A stretch of 64,000 nt of DNA from JAFAMS01 sp049520515 (GTDB lineage Bacteria; Vulcanimicrobiota; Vulcanimicrobiia; Vulcanimicrobiales; Vulcanimicrobiaceae), in assembly GCA_049520515.1 (NCBI GenBank), contig JBEKPS010000003.1, positions 186,001 to 250,000 of the forward strand, given 5' to 3'. Within the stretch, counting starts at the first letter, position 1; the number at the start of each line of letters is the position of its first letter. Positions 1-8,491 of this stretch are shown piece after piece. The translations under genes were made by a program, and so were the position numbers. The notes under the pieces are model-generated. The model made no database searches. It had not been told where the DNA came from and saw only the letters and a list, made by a program, of their open reading frames with translations.

Positions 1-470
1 TTTCTTCCGGAATGGGGATGCGCTCGCTGCTGCGCAGCGATGATGCGCAGAGCTATTTTGGTTTGCGCGGCGGTGGGATTGGTTGGGGATTGCCGGCCGC
101 AATCGGTGCACAGCTCGCGCTGCCCAACCGCCCCGTCGTTGCGCTCATCGGCGACGGCAGCGCGATGTACACCGTGCAAGGGCTGTGGACGGCCGCGCAC
201 GAGAAACTCGCGGTGACGTTCGTGATTTTCAACAACACGTCGTATAAGATTCTTAAGCAGCGCGCGCTCGCGATGGGTGCGCTCACCGCCGAGACGAAAC
301 GCTTTGTCGCGATGGATCTGACCGAACCCGCGATCGATTTTGTCGGGCTCGCGCGTTCGCTTGGTGTGGCCGCGGAACGTGTCACGACGCTCGACGAGGT
401 ACGCGCGCATCTCAAGCGCGGGCTATCCTCGAAAGTGCCGAATCTGATCGAGGTCGTCATCGCCGCGTGA
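1..470 (+). CDS. Thiamine-diphosphate-dependent decarboxylase, C-terminal part (5' end outside window)
   Basis: The reading frame is open to the left edge, so only the last ~155 residues are seen. They form the C-terminal ThDP-binding domain of the acetolactate synthase / benzoylformate decarboxylase superfamily: a GGGIGWGLPAAIGAQ block, then the ThDP-Mg motif GDGSA and, about 27 residues on, the paired Asn (FNNTSYK). The spacing and the LPAAIG stretch look most like benzoylformate decarboxylase-type enzymes, which decarboxylate 2-oxo acids; the substrate cannot be set from this fragment. The stop overlaps the start of the next gene (GTGA), so the two are probably co-translated. Oxalyl-CoA decarboxylase was considered because of the CoA-transferase neighbour, but the sequence around the Asn pair does not look like it. 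Confidence 0.8.
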   Translation, partial: SSGMGMRSLLRSDDAQSYFGLRGGGIGWGLPAAIGAQLALPNRPVVALIGDGSAMYTVQGLWTAAHEKLAVTFVIFNNTSYKILKQRALAMGALTAETKRFVAMDLTEPAIDFVGLARSLGVAAERVTTLDEVRAHLKRGLSSKVPNLIEVVIAA

Positions 471-1609
471 GCGGTCCACTTGAGGGTGTCCGCGTCATCG
501 ATCTCTCGACGGTCGTTGCGGGTCCACTCGTCACCCGTCTGATGGCGGACATGGGTGCCGACGTCATCAAGGTCGAGTCCAAAGCCGGCGACATCATGCG
601 CTGGACGGGCCCGGGTCGTCACGTCGGGATGGGTGCGCTGTTCATGCACCTTAATCGCGGGAAGCGCAGCATCATTCTCGACTTGAAGAATGATGTTGAC
701 CGCGAGAAGCTCTTGAAATTGTGTGAAGGCGCTGATCTGCTTTTTCACAACATCCGTGCTGCAGCTATGGGTCGTCTGCGTTTAGGGTACGCCGACGTTG
801 CGGCGCGTAATCCGAAGATTCTCTACGTGAGTCTGGTCGGATTCGCGCAGAACGGACCGTACGCGCCATGGCCGGCATACGATGATCTTATTCAAGGCGC
901 ATCAGGCCTCGCGGCGATGTTCAAACGGACGGGAGAAGCTCCGCGCTACGTTCCGCTCAACATGGCTGATCGGACGAGTGGAATTACGGCCTTCGGAGCC
1001 GTCCTTGCGGCGCTCTATCATCGCGAGAAAACCGGGAAAGGCCAAGCCGTTGAGGTCGCGATGTTCGAGGCACTCGTCGATTTCGTGTTCGGCGATCATC
1101 TCGGCGGTCACAGCTTCGATCCAATCGAGGGCGATTTCGGCTACAATCGATTGCTCACGACGCTTCGCCGTCCGCATCGCACGCTCGACGGCTATATTTG
1201 CGTGCTGCTCTACGACGACAAGCAGTGGGAGCGATTCTTCGCTCAGGTTGGCCGGGCAGAGCAATACGCGAGCGATCCCAGGCTACACGATACAATCAAG
1301 CGCCGCGATCACTATCACGAAGCCTACACGATCGTGGCTGAGATTCTCGCAACGCGAACGACGGCCGATTGGCTGAAGATGCTGCGTGAAAACGATCTAC
1401 CGGCTATGCCGATGAACGATCTCGACGACGTTCTGCACGATCCGCACCTGGCTGCGACTGGGTTCTTCGTGAAGCAGCAGCATCCAACCGAAGGCGCGAT
1501 GCAAACGACGGGTCATGCGTCCCGCTTCGCGGTTACGCCGCTCGCCGATCCGGGCGTTGCGCCCAACCTCGGCGAGCATACGGAAGAGGTCCTCAACGAG
1601 CTAGATTAG
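467..1609 (+). CDS. Class III (CaiB/BaiF family) CoA-transferase
   Basis: A 380-residue protein of the usual length for family III CoA-transferases, which move CoA between carboxylic acids through an aspartyl-CoA intermediate. Visible marks are the N-terminal LEGVRVIDLSTVVAGP, GADVIKVE near residue 32, LNRGKRSIILDLK near 62, and WPAYDDLIQGASGL near 136-148, where the catalytic Asp is expected (D139 or D140). It starts at GTG inside the stop of the ThDP enzyme, implying one transcription unit and a pathway in which a 2-oxo acid or acyl-CoA is processed by both. The acid substrate is unknown. The 3' end faces the minus-strand hopanoid operon. Confidence 0.9.
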   Translation: MSGPLEGVRVIDLSTVVAGPLVTRLMADMGADVIKVESKAGDIMRWTGPGRHVGMGALFMHLNRGKRSIILDLKNDVDREKLLKLCEGADLLFHNIRAAAMGRLRLGYADVAARNPKILYVSLVGFAQNGPYAPWPAYDDLIQGASGLAAMFKRTGEAPRYVPLNMADRTSGITAFGAVLAALYHREKTGKGQAVEVAMFEALVDFVFGDHLGGHSFDPIEGDFGYNRLLTTLRRPHRTLDGYICVLLYDDKQWERFFAQVGRAEQYASDPRLHDTIKRRDHYHEAYTIVAEILATRTTADWLKMLRENDLPAMPMNDLDDVLHDPHLAATGFFVKQQHPTEGAMQTTGHASRFAVTPLADPGVAPNLGEHTEEVLNELD

Positions 1610-1614
1610 GGCGG

Positions 1615-1639
1615 CCCCTCGACTTCGCTCGGGGTGACA
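1615..1639. repeat. Short imperfect hairpin between convergent genes, likely an interspersed intergenic repeat
   Basis: The 34-base gap between the convergent CoA-transferase and NIPSNAP genes holds CCCC-(12 nt)-GGGG followed by TGACA, with a GA/TC inner pairing. From memory it resembles the CCCTTCGACT...AGGGTGACA intergenic element seen in many unrelated bacterial genomes. It lacks a T-run, so if it terminates transcription it is not a classic intrinsic terminator. Confidence 0.4.
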
Positions 1640-1643
1640 ACGC

Positions 1644-1961
1644 CTACACCGGTGAGAATGAAGTAGACTTCATGATCTTATTCTCTTGGTGCTGCATGTG
1701 GCCGGCTTCGGCGCTTTTCTTGAGATAGGCTTGCCACGCGGGATCGGCTTGCATGGCACCGCGCTTTTTCTCCCGGTCGGCCATGCTCTCGTATTTCCAG
1801 ATGTGCACGACTTGGTTTTGCGTGCCGACTTCGCTCATAAAATACCCGAGCGGCTCGCCCAGATGCTTGAGCTGAACCGGGTAGCCTTCTGATTCATAGA
1901 GGGCGAGCCAGGCGTTCAGTCTTCCTGGAAGCGTCGTATAGGTTCGAATGTCGACGATCAC
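1644..1961 (-). CDS. NIPSNAP family protein
   Basis: A 105-residue single-domain protein of the NIPSNAP family (dimeric ferredoxin-like alpha/beta barrel). Marks are the N-terminal VDIRTYTTLPGRLNAWL, then VVHIWKYESMADREKKRGAM and WQAYLKK. I chose the GTG at 1961 because a GGAGG ribosome site lies just upstream and because it overlaps the hpnG stop (GTGA); a longer frame reaching 2042 has no domain support. Bacterial members have no firmly established role. Its place as the last gene of a hopanoid operon suggests translational coupling to hpnG. Confidence 0.85.
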   Translation of the reverse strand: MIVDIRTYTTLPGRLNAWLALYESEGYPVQLKHLGEPLGYFMSEVGTQNQVVHIWKYESMADREKKRGAMQADPAWQAYLKKSAEAGHMQHQENKIMKSTSFSPV

Positions 1962-2545
1962 GAGTGTCCTCCGTTTGAAAGTGCGTTGCGGACGATACGA
2001 GCTGCTAGTCGTGCGTAACGTGGCGCGCTTCGCGCGAGCCACGGCAATTCATTCCACGCATCAGGACGTAGGAGTACGCTGAGCGGATGCAGCCATGCGT
2101 CGGAAAGCTCGCGCTCAGGGGTGTCGAGAATGACGCGAACGACTGCGATGCGCGGTGCGACAACGAGCCCGCTCTCCATGTCGACGCCGGCAAAGCCACG
2201 CGACGCGAAATCACCGCGTGCGTTCCCACCCACGAGCGTGGTCGACGTAATCAGCGGCGCGCCGAGCGGAGCTTCGCCGAGTTGGCGTGCTGCATCGCGC
2301 AAATGTGTCGCCAGCTCCGGATCGCACGCGACGCGTTCACCATTCGGACGCTCGATCTCGTCGGGAACGAGAACCGTCCCGCTTGGAACGCCAGGTCGCA
2401 AACCGCCGCAGAGTCCTACGCTGATCACGGCATCGTCGAACGTCCCACCTCGACCAATCCCCGTCCGCACGACGCGCACGTCGTGATTGCGGAGCTCGCG
2501 CTGCGCGGCGCGGTATTCGGTCTGCGTTGCGCAGACAACGATCAC
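1958..2545 (-). CDS. hpnG: Hopanoid-associated nucleoside phosphorylase HpnG
   Basis: A 195-residue protein of the nucleoside phosphorylase fold. In hopanoid pathways HpnG removes adenine from adenosylhopane, giving a (phospho)ribosylhopane. Visible marks are VIVVCATQTEYRAAQ at the N-terminus, VISVGLCGGLRPGVPSGT (phosphate/ribose loop) and GVDMESG, where the Glu binds the ribose hydroxyls. The start is GTG 2545, overlapping the hpnA stop as GTGA; upstream in-frame sequence is low-complexity Arg-rich shadow of hpnA. Members are typically about 200 residues. It acts directly after HpnH, whose gene lies two upstream. Confidence 0.88.
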   Translation of the reverse strand: MIVVCATQTEYRAAQRELRNHDVRVVRTGIGRGGTFDDAVISVGLCGGLRPGVPSGTVLVPDEIERPNGERVACDPELATHLRDAARQLGEAPLGAPLITSTTLVGGNARGDFASRGFAGVDMESGLVVAPRIAVVRVILDTPERELSDAWLHPLSVLLRPDAWNELPWLARSAPRYARLAARIVRNALSNGGHS

Positions 2546-3516
2546 TTCAAATAGCCGCGACCGCGATACCAGTTGACGGCGCGCTCGAGTGCGCCGCGAA
2601 CGGGCCCGGGCTTGTAGCTCAACTCGCGCTCCGCTTTCGATGAATCGACGAACATCCGTTCCTCGGCCATGCGTACGCCTTCGAGCGGCACGAGCGGTTG
2701 CGTGTCGCGCCGGACGAAGCACCGCATCTCGTCGACGTACGCGATCGTGTAGAGCACCGGCTTCGGGATGCGAACGCGCGGGACGGGTTTACCGGTGATT
2801 TCGGAGAGCATCTCCCACACCGCGTCGAGCGTAAGATTTTCGCCGCCGAGGATGTAGCGTTCGCCCGGGCGACCCTCGCGCAGTGCGGTTACGTGTGCAC
2901 GCGCAACGTCCTCGACCGGCACCAAATTGAGGCCCCCGGACGGCGGCTTTGCGAACATGCGGCCGCGCGCGAAATTCAGAATCATAGCGCCGGTCGGCGT
3001 CGGCTTGTGATCGTTGGGACCGACGGGTGCAGTCGGCAGCACGACGACGGTCGGAATGCGGCTGGAAACTGCACTGCGCTCTTGCGCGAGCTTTGAAGCG
3101 TGGTAACCCTCGCCGCCTTCGGGCGCGTAATCAGCCTCGGTCGCGACGTTTGCGCCGTGCGCGGGTCCTACGGTTGCCGAGCTCGACGTCAGAACCGCAC
3201 GCTCGACACCGGCCAGATATGCCGAAGCAAATAAACTCTCGGTGCCGGTGACGTTGATGCGCTCGAGTTCTTCGCGATCGCCGGGTGCAAAGGAATACAG
3301 CGCCGCGCAATGCACGAGATAGCGGCATTCGCGCAGACTTTCGACGAGGTCGCCGGCGCGTTCGAGATCGCCAACGACGGTCTCGCAGCCGTCAAGGCGT
3401 GCGGACTTGTCGCGCACGAGCGCGCGCACGACGAAGCCTGCCGCGAGCAGCTCGCGCAGGACGTGACTTCCGACGAATCCAGTCGCTCCTGTTAGGAAAA
3501 CGCGGTCATTGCGCAA
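2542..3516 (-). CDS. hpnA: Hopanoid-associated sugar epimerase-like protein HpnA
   Basis: A 324-residue extended short-chain dehydrogenase/epimerase. The Rossmann motif GATGFVG lies at residues 10-16, VHCAALYSF follows near 69, and the catalytic pair sits in the YHASK block after SSSATVG. HpnA family members are found in hopanoid loci and are annotated as NAD(P)-dependent epimerases acting on the sugar part of the side chain; the exact reaction is not settled. The start is TTG 3516, which overlaps the hpnH stop by 11 bases, so it is read from the same mRNA. Confidence 0.9.
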   Translation of the reverse strand: MRNDRVFLTGATGFVGSHVLRELLAAGFVVRALVRDKSARLDGCETVVGDLERAGDLVESLRECRYLVHCAALYSFAPGDREELERINVTGTESLFASAYLAGVERAVLTSSSATVGPAHGANVATEADYAPEGGEGYHASKLAQERSAVSSRIPTVVVLPTAPVGPNDHKPTPTGAMILNFARGRMFAKPPSGGLNLVPVEDVARAHVTALREGRPGERYILGGENLTLDAVWEMLSEITGKPVPRVRIPKPVLYTIAYVDEMRCFVRRDTQPLVPLEGVRMAEERMFVDSSKAERELSYKPGPVRGALERAVNWYRGRGYLK

Positions 3517-4513
3517 TGGCCGCGCGAACCGCTTCTTTTATCGAACCGGTCGTTGCAAGGACGGCAGTCGGCTCGTAGCCGCAGTGCGCCATGCAGTTTT
3601 CGCATTTCGGGTTACGTCCGCGGCCGTATTTCGACCAATCGGTCTCGTTGAGCAGCTCTTTGTAGCTGCCGGCGTAGTCGCCATCCGACATCAAGTAGCA
3701 CGGACGCTGCCAACCGAAAATGGAGTAGGATGGAATCCCCCACGCTGTGCACGCGAAATCGACTTTGCCCTCGAGGAAATCAAGATAGAGCGGCGTGTGA
3801 TTGAGACGCCACCGCGCGCGGTTGCCGTTGGCGAACGCTTCACGGAAGATCGCACGCGTTTGCTCGACGCCGAGAAAGGACTCTTGATCCGGCGCTTTCT
3901 CGTATGCGTAGCCGGGCGCGATCTGCATGACGTCGACTTCCGCGACGTCGTTCAGATAATCGAGCGTCTCGATGATTGTCTGCGGCGTATCGCGATTGAA
4001 GAACGTCGTGTTGGTGGTGACGCGGAAGCCGCGCGCTTTGGCTTCTTTGATCGCCGCTACCGCTTTATCGAAGATGCCTTCGCGGCAGACTGCTTCGTCA
4101 TGACGCGGGCCGACGCCGTCGACGTGGACGGACCACGAGAAGTACACGGACGGCTTGAAGAGGTCCATTTTCTTCTCCATCAGGATCGCGTTCGTGCAGA
4201 GATAGACGAAGCGTTTGCGCGCCACGAGCTCTTGCACGATTTCCGCAATCTGATCGTGGACCAGCGGCTCACCGCCGGCGATCGAGACCATCGGTGCTTC
4301 GCATTCTTCGACCGCGTCGATGCACTGCTGCACCGTCAGGCGCTTGCGCAGCGTGTCGGCCGGAAACTGAATCTTCCCGCAGCCGCCACATTCGAGATTG
4401 CATTGAAAGAGCGGCTCGAGCTGCAGGACGAGCGCGAATTTCTCGACTCGGGCGAGCTTCTTGCCGAGGATGTATTTGCCAACGGCGACTTTTTGCTGAA
4501 GCGGAATACTCAT
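3506..4513 (-). CDS. hpnH: Adenosylhopane synthase, radical SAM protein HpnH
   Basis: A 335-residue radical SAM enzyme that couples the 5'-deoxyadenosyl group to a C30 hopene, giving adenosylhopane. The cluster-binding motif CxxxCxxC is at C38, C42 and C45 (LFQCNLECGGCGK), followed by VSIAGGEPL for SAM binding. C-terminal Cys residues (CENCMAHCGYEPTA) form the extra Cys-rich tail seen in this family. It starts at ATG 4513 overlapping the shc stop (ATGA) and is followed by hpnA and hpnG, the expected order of action. Confidence 0.95.
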   Translation of the reverse strand: MSIPLQQKVAVGKYILGKKLARVEKFALVLQLEPLFQCNLECGGCGKIQFPADTLRKRLTVQQCIDAVEECEAPMVSIAGGEPLVHDQIAEIVQELVARKRFVYLCTNAILMEKKMDLFKPSVYFSWSVHVDGVGPRHDEAVCREGIFDKAVAAIKEAKARGFRVTTNTTFFNRDTPQTIIETLDYLNDVAEVDVMQIAPGYAYEKAPDQESFLGVEQTRAIFREAFANGNRARWRLNHTPLYLDFLEGKVDFACTAWGIPSYSIFGWQRPCYLMSDGDYAGSYKELLNETDWSKYGRGRNPKCENCMAHCGYEPTAVLATTGSIKEAVRAAIAQ

Positions 4514-6411
4514 GACGTCATAACACCTTCGGTTGAAAGCTCGGAGCGGCCCCCTTGGGCCTCACCCGTCTTGGCAAGCGCCCGATCGAACGCCAAGGCG
4601 GTCAATGGGAACAAGTGGCGATAAAGGTGATAGTTAATGTAGAAGTCGCGTGGGAAACCGGTACCCGTATGATACCGCTCGTCCCACGTTCCATCGGGGC
4701 GCTGCCGGTCGCGCAGAAATGCGAGGCCTCGTTGCACCGCAGAATCGCGTCCGCGCCCTGCGAGTTGCAGAGCGCATAGGGCCCAGCCCGTCTGCGACGG
4801 CGTGCTCGCGCCGACTCCGGCGAGTGATTCATCGACGTACGAATGGCACGTCTCGCCCCAACCGCCGTCCGGATTTTGCACGCGCAGTAGCCACGCGACA
4901 GCGCGCTCGATCATGTCGTCGCCGGTTTTGAGCGCGACCAGCGCCGAGATCACGCACCACGTGCCGTAAATGTGGTTGACGCCCCAACGGCCGAACCAGG
5001 AGCCGCCCGGCTTCTGCGTTGCGCGCAGATACGCAAGTCCGGTCGCAACATACGGATCGGACGTGTCGCGACCGAGCAGCGCCAGCATCTCCAGCGCGTG
5101 CGCCGTGACGTCTTCGGTCGGAGGATCGATCAGCGCGCCAAAATCCGCGAACGGCATCCGGTAGACGATCTCGTTGTCGTTGTCGCGATCGAAAGCGGCC
5201 CATGCGCCGTTGCTCGAACGCATCGCGAGCGTCCAATTGCAGGCGCGTTCGATCGCCGCGGTCGCGCGCTCGTCGGGGACGGCGCCTTCGAGCAAAGCGC
5301 ACACGATCACGGCGGTGTCATCGATGTCTGGATAGATGTCGTTGTCGAACTCAAAGGCCCAACCACCGTTGGGAACGCCTTTGCAGCGCACTTGCCAATC
5401 GCCCCACTGTTCGGCTGCGATTTGCTCGTCGAGCATCCAATTAACAGCGCGTGTCAGCGTCGGATGTTCGCGCGCCATACCCGCCATGCGCAGCGCGCGA
5501 ATTGCCCACGCAACATCCCATACCGGCGACATGCAGGCTTGAAAGCGCCAACCGGTCTCATCGTTTATGACGAAGCGTTCCATCCCGGCGAGCCCTTTTC
5601 GCATCACCGGATGTTGGAGCGGATAGCCCTCGACCGAAAGCGCGATCAGCGAGTACACCCACGGCGGTTGAATGCCGCCCCAACTGCCATCGATTTCTTG
5701 GCGTTCGATGATCCATTCGCAGACGCGGTTGAGTGCGGTTTCACGCGCCGGCTTGCTCGGCAAACGTTCGTATTGCTTGAGCAATTTGTCGAGCCACCAC
5801 ATCCAGCCGGTACCGGGGACGCTCCACATGCGGCCGCGTGTCCCGTGCGCGAAGATCTCGTCGACGTCGATACCGAGGGGGCGAACCGGACGGCGCGTGA
5901 TCACAATCGTGAGCGGCGCAACCGTGCCGCGCGCCCAGCATGAGAAGTCGTACAAATTGAACGGCACTTGCGGCGGAAAGAAGATGATCTCGGGCGGGAG
6001 CGAGGGGATGCCCTGCCACGGATAGATCCCGAAAAGCGCCATCCAGATCTTCGTGAAGACGCGCGCTTCGGTCAGTCCGCCGAGACGATGAATCGTTGCG
6101 AGCGCGCGCTGCATCTCGTCGCGTTTGGGATCGACCCCGAGCAGCTTGAGGGCTACGTACGCTTCGATCGTCGTGCTCAAGTCGGCCGGACCGTCGTAAT
6201 AGAGCGCCCACGATCCGTCGCCGCGCTGCTCGTGCAGAAAATGACGGACGACGCCATCGCGAATGTCGTCGAACGGGATGCCGAGGAAACGCATCAACAA
6301 GATGTGCTCGGCCGTCATCGTGACGTTGGTCTCGAGCTCACCGCACCACCAACCCTCGGGCGACTGATTCGCAATCAGCCAATCGACGGCACGCTGTGTG
6401 TGGTCGATCAC
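4510..6411 (-). CDS. shc: Squalene-hopene cyclase
   Basis: A 633-residue class II triterpene cyclase, normal length for the family, converting squalene to hopene/hopanol at the membrane face. The catalytic protonating motif DxDD is DIDD at residues 362-365. Several QW-type repeats are visible (SPEGWWCGELETN at the N-terminus, GDGSWALYYDG, NPDGGWGETCHSY, RPDGTWDERY). The GTG start at 6411 overlaps the hpnE stop (GTGA) and the 3' end overlaps hpnH (ATGA). This is the central enzyme of the hopanoid operon. Confidence 0.97.
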   Translation of the reverse strand: MIDHTQRAVDWLIANQSPEGWWCGELETNVTMTAEHILLMRFLGIPFDDIRDGVVRHFLHEQRGDGSWALYYDGPADLSTTIEAYVALKLLGVDPKRDEMQRALATIHRLGGLTEARVFTKIWMALFGIYPWQGIPSLPPEIIFFPPQVPFNLYDFSCWARGTVAPLTIVITRRPVRPLGIDVDEIFAHGTRGRMWSVPGTGWMWWLDKLLKQYERLPSKPARETALNRVCEWIIERQEIDGSWGGIQPPWVYSLIALSVEGYPLQHPVMRKGLAGMERFVINDETGWRFQACMSPVWDVAWAIRALRMAGMAREHPTLTRAVNWMLDEQIAAEQWGDWQVRCKGVPNGGWAFEFDNDIYPDIDDTAVIVCALLEGAVPDERATAAIERACNWTLAMRSSNGAWAAFDRDNDNEIVYRMPFADFGALIDPPTEDVTAHALEMLALLGRDTSDPYVATGLAYLRATQKPGGSWFGRWGVNHIYGTWCVISALVALKTGDDMIERAVAWLLRVQNPDGGWGETCHSYVDESLAGVGASTPSQTGWALCALQLAGRGRDSAVQRGLAFLRDRQRPDGTWDERYHTGTGFPRDFYINYHLYRHLFPLTALAFDRALAKTGEAQGGRSELSTEGVMTS

Positions 6412-7646
6412 GCCAGAACCTCGGCTGCTGCAAGTCCGCTTCGCACTGCGGATTCCATCGTATCAGGCCAGCCCGTTTCGAGCCACGAACCCGCAAGTGC
6501 CAAATTCGGAAATTCGGTGCGGGAATGCGGGCGCTGCACGCCGGGCTTCGGCATGTAGGTGGCGGTGGGATTGCGCGTCACGGCACTCTGTACGATTTGG
6601 GCGGTGCGCAACGCGGGCAGCGCCGCGCAGAGCTCTCCCCACGTGCGTTCGACCAGCGACGCCGTCGTCGCGGTGAGAAAGTCATCGGCGGCGCTCAAAC
6701 TGCAACACAGATATCCGCAATCCTTTTGGAAGACCCACTGCACCGGTGAGTCGAGCAAGGCGGCGAAATCGAAATCCAAGCTGGCGGAATCGGTCCAGAT
6801 GTGGATGTCGAGAATCCCGTGCGGCTCGTACGCATCGAGGCTCGCAATCCCCGAAAGGCGTGCTGCCTGCGCCGGCGGTACCGCGAGGACGACCTTGTCG
6901 AACTGGCGGCGGCCATCTGCGAGAACGACGCCGACGTCGGCGCCGCCGAGCTCGAGCGACGCGACCGGGGTCGAGATGTGGACGCGGTCGAGCCGTTGTG
7001 CCGCGGCTTCGGCGATGCGGGCCAGCGGGACCGTCGACCAACCGAAGCGCGCCGCGTTGGCATCGTTCAAGAATGCCGTCTGCAGCACGAACGCGGCGTC
7101 GCGTAAGCTCATCTCATCGAGTGGTATGTTGAGTGCCGGGACGAGAAACGGATCCCAAAACGCACGAATCTCGTCCGGACCCTGTCCGTTACGCCGCAAC
7201 CACGTCGCGAACGTTTCGTCAGGAAGGTCCGCGACGTTTTTGCGCAAGCCGAGCAGTGAGCGCCCGATGCCGAGACGCGCTCCGAGCCGCAGCGGTGCGT
7301 AGTGCAAGAGCGACCATGCGAGATGGAACGGTGCGGGCAAATTCGCGGCGCGCAAGCGGCTGCGCACGTCTTTGCCGATGACGAGCACGTCGAAGCGCTC
7401 CTGAAGGTGGAGTTTATCCGCCATGCCGACGCGCTCGACGAACGTGATGAATTCGGTGCAGCACGCTAAGAATACGTGCTGACCGTTATCAACTTCATGA
7501 CCGTCGACGGCAAACGACGTCGCGCGCCCGCCGAGCAGACGCGTGCGTTCGAAAAGCTCGACCTCGTGTCCCTGTTCCTTGAGCGCGAGCGCCGCAGAAA
7601 GACCGGCGAGACCGCCGCCGACGATCGCTACACGGGACGTAGCCAC
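6408..7646 (-). CDS. hpnE: Hydroxysqualene dehydroxylase HpnE (FAD-dependent)
   Basis: A 412-residue flavoprotein of the phytoene desaturase / amine oxidase type that reduces hydroxysqualene to squalene. The dinucleotide motif GGGLAGLSAA begins at residue 10, followed by LFERTRLLGGRA and, near the C-terminus, LALAGSWLETGWPDTMESAV (FAD contact). I chose GTG 7646 because it places the Rossmann motif at the usual distance from the start; it overlaps hpnD by 19 bases. Upstream in-frame sequence is hpnD shadow. Together with HpnC and HpnD it forms the three-step farnesyl diphosphate to squalene route. Confidence 0.92.
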   Translation of the reverse strand: MATSRVAIVGGGLAGLSAALALKEQGHEVELFERTRLLGGRATSFAVDGHEVDNGQHVFLACCTEFITFVERVGMADKLHLQERFDVLVIGKDVRSRLRAANLPAPFHLAWSLLHYAPLRLGARLGIGRSLLGLRKNVADLPDETFATWLRRNGQGPDEIRAFWDPFLVPALNIPLDEMSLRDAAFVLQTAFLNDANAARFGWSTVPLARIAEAAAQRLDRVHISTPVASLELGGADVGVVLADGRRQFDKVVLAVPPAQAARLSGIASLDAYEPHGILDIHIWTDSASLDFDFAALLDSPVQWVFQKDCGYLCCSLSAADDFLTATTASLVERTWGELCAALPALRTAQIVQSAVTRNPTATYMPKPGVQRPHSRTEFPNLALAGSWLETGWPDTMESAVRSGLAAAEVLA

Positions 7647-8491
7647 GATCCGACCATGACGCGCAGTTTTTCGCTCGGTGTGAGCGACGTTCTGCCGCGT
7701 AACGGGAAGTCGGGATCGCGTTCGATCTTCTCGAGAATTCGTTCGTAGATGCCCGCCATCGTGTGGACGCACACCGCTGAGCGCCGCGGAATCAATCGCA
7801 GCACGCCGTAGCCACGGGAAAACAGCGCGCGCGCGCGCGATGCCTCGAAGGCGACAAGACTGCGCCAACGATCGTCTGCGGTTCCGTCAAAGAGCTGCTG
7901 TTCGGTGACGCCGAAGCGGTCCAAATCTTCCTGCGGAAGATAGATGCGATCCATCCCCGCGTCCTCGCGGACGTCGCGCAAGATGTTCGTCAATTGCAGC
8001 GCGAGCCCAAGGGCATCCGCAAGCTCCAGCGCAACCGGATCTTCGAAGCCGAAGACGCGCACGCACATTCGTCCGACGACGGATGCGACGAGATGGCAAT
8101 AACCTTCGAGCTCGTCCCACGTGCGGTAGCGCTTGCGAAAGAAGTCGAGCTCGACGCCGTCGATGAGTTCTTGAAGCTCGCTCTCCGGGATTTGGTAGCG
8201 TTCGATGACGTGCGCGAGGACGTGCGTGATCGGATCGTTCCACTCGCCACGCATGCACATGCGAATCCGCTCGCGATGAATCGCTAGACGTTCCGGGAGG
8301 TCGCCACGGTTTGGGCCGTCGGCATCGTCGTCGACTTGGCGCGCAAAGCAATAGAGTGCGTAGATGGCGATGCGCTGCTCGTAAGGCAGCGAGATGAATC
8401 CCCAATAGAAATTTTTAGCTTCGCGCCGCGCCAGCTCGTGGCAATATTTCTCCGAGCTGCGGAGGTCGTAGTCGGGGGCCTCGACTCGCAC
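7628..8491 (-). CDS. hpnD: Presqualene diphosphate synthase HpnD
   Basis: A 287-residue trans-isoprenyl head-to-head synthase of the squalene/phytoene synthase family. The first Asp-rich motif is in RQVDDDADG near residue 54, the second is LRDVREDAGMDRIYLP near residue 167. HpnD joins two farnesyl diphosphates to presqualene diphosphate, which HpnC turns into hydroxysqualene. The GTG start shares one base with the hpnC stop (TAGTG). HpnC and HpnD are paralogues; I assign this one as HpnD from its order and from the REDAGMDRIY block. Confidence 0.9.
   Translation of the reverse strand: MRVEAPDYDLRSSEKYCHELARREAKNFYWGFISLPYEQRIAIYALYCFARQVDDDADGPNRGDLPERLAIHRERIRMCMRGEWNDPITHVLAHVIERYQIPESELQELIDGVELDFFRKRYRTWDELEGYCHLVASVVGRMCVRVFGFEDPVALELADALGLALQLTNILRDVREDAGMDRIYLPQEDLDRFGVTEQQLFDGTADDRWRSLVAFEASRARALFSRGYGVLRLIPRRSAVCVHTMAGIYERILEKIERDPDFPLRGRTSLTPSEKLRVMVGSWLRPV

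Noticed and set aside
467..1609. Formyl-CoA:oxalate CoA-transferase with oxalyl-CoA decarboxylase
   Set aside because: The upstream ThDP enzyme fragment looks like benzoylformate decarboxylase, not oxalyl-CoA decarboxylase, so an oxalate pathway is not supported.
3509..4624. 371-residue plus-strand frame opposite hpnH
   Set aside because: Shadow of hpnH, whose radical SAM Cys motif and gene order fix the coding strand.
4972..5943. 323-residue plus-strand frame opposite squalene-hopene cyclase
   Set aside because: High-GC antisense open frame; composition is random-looking and the cyclase motifs on the minus strand are unambiguous.
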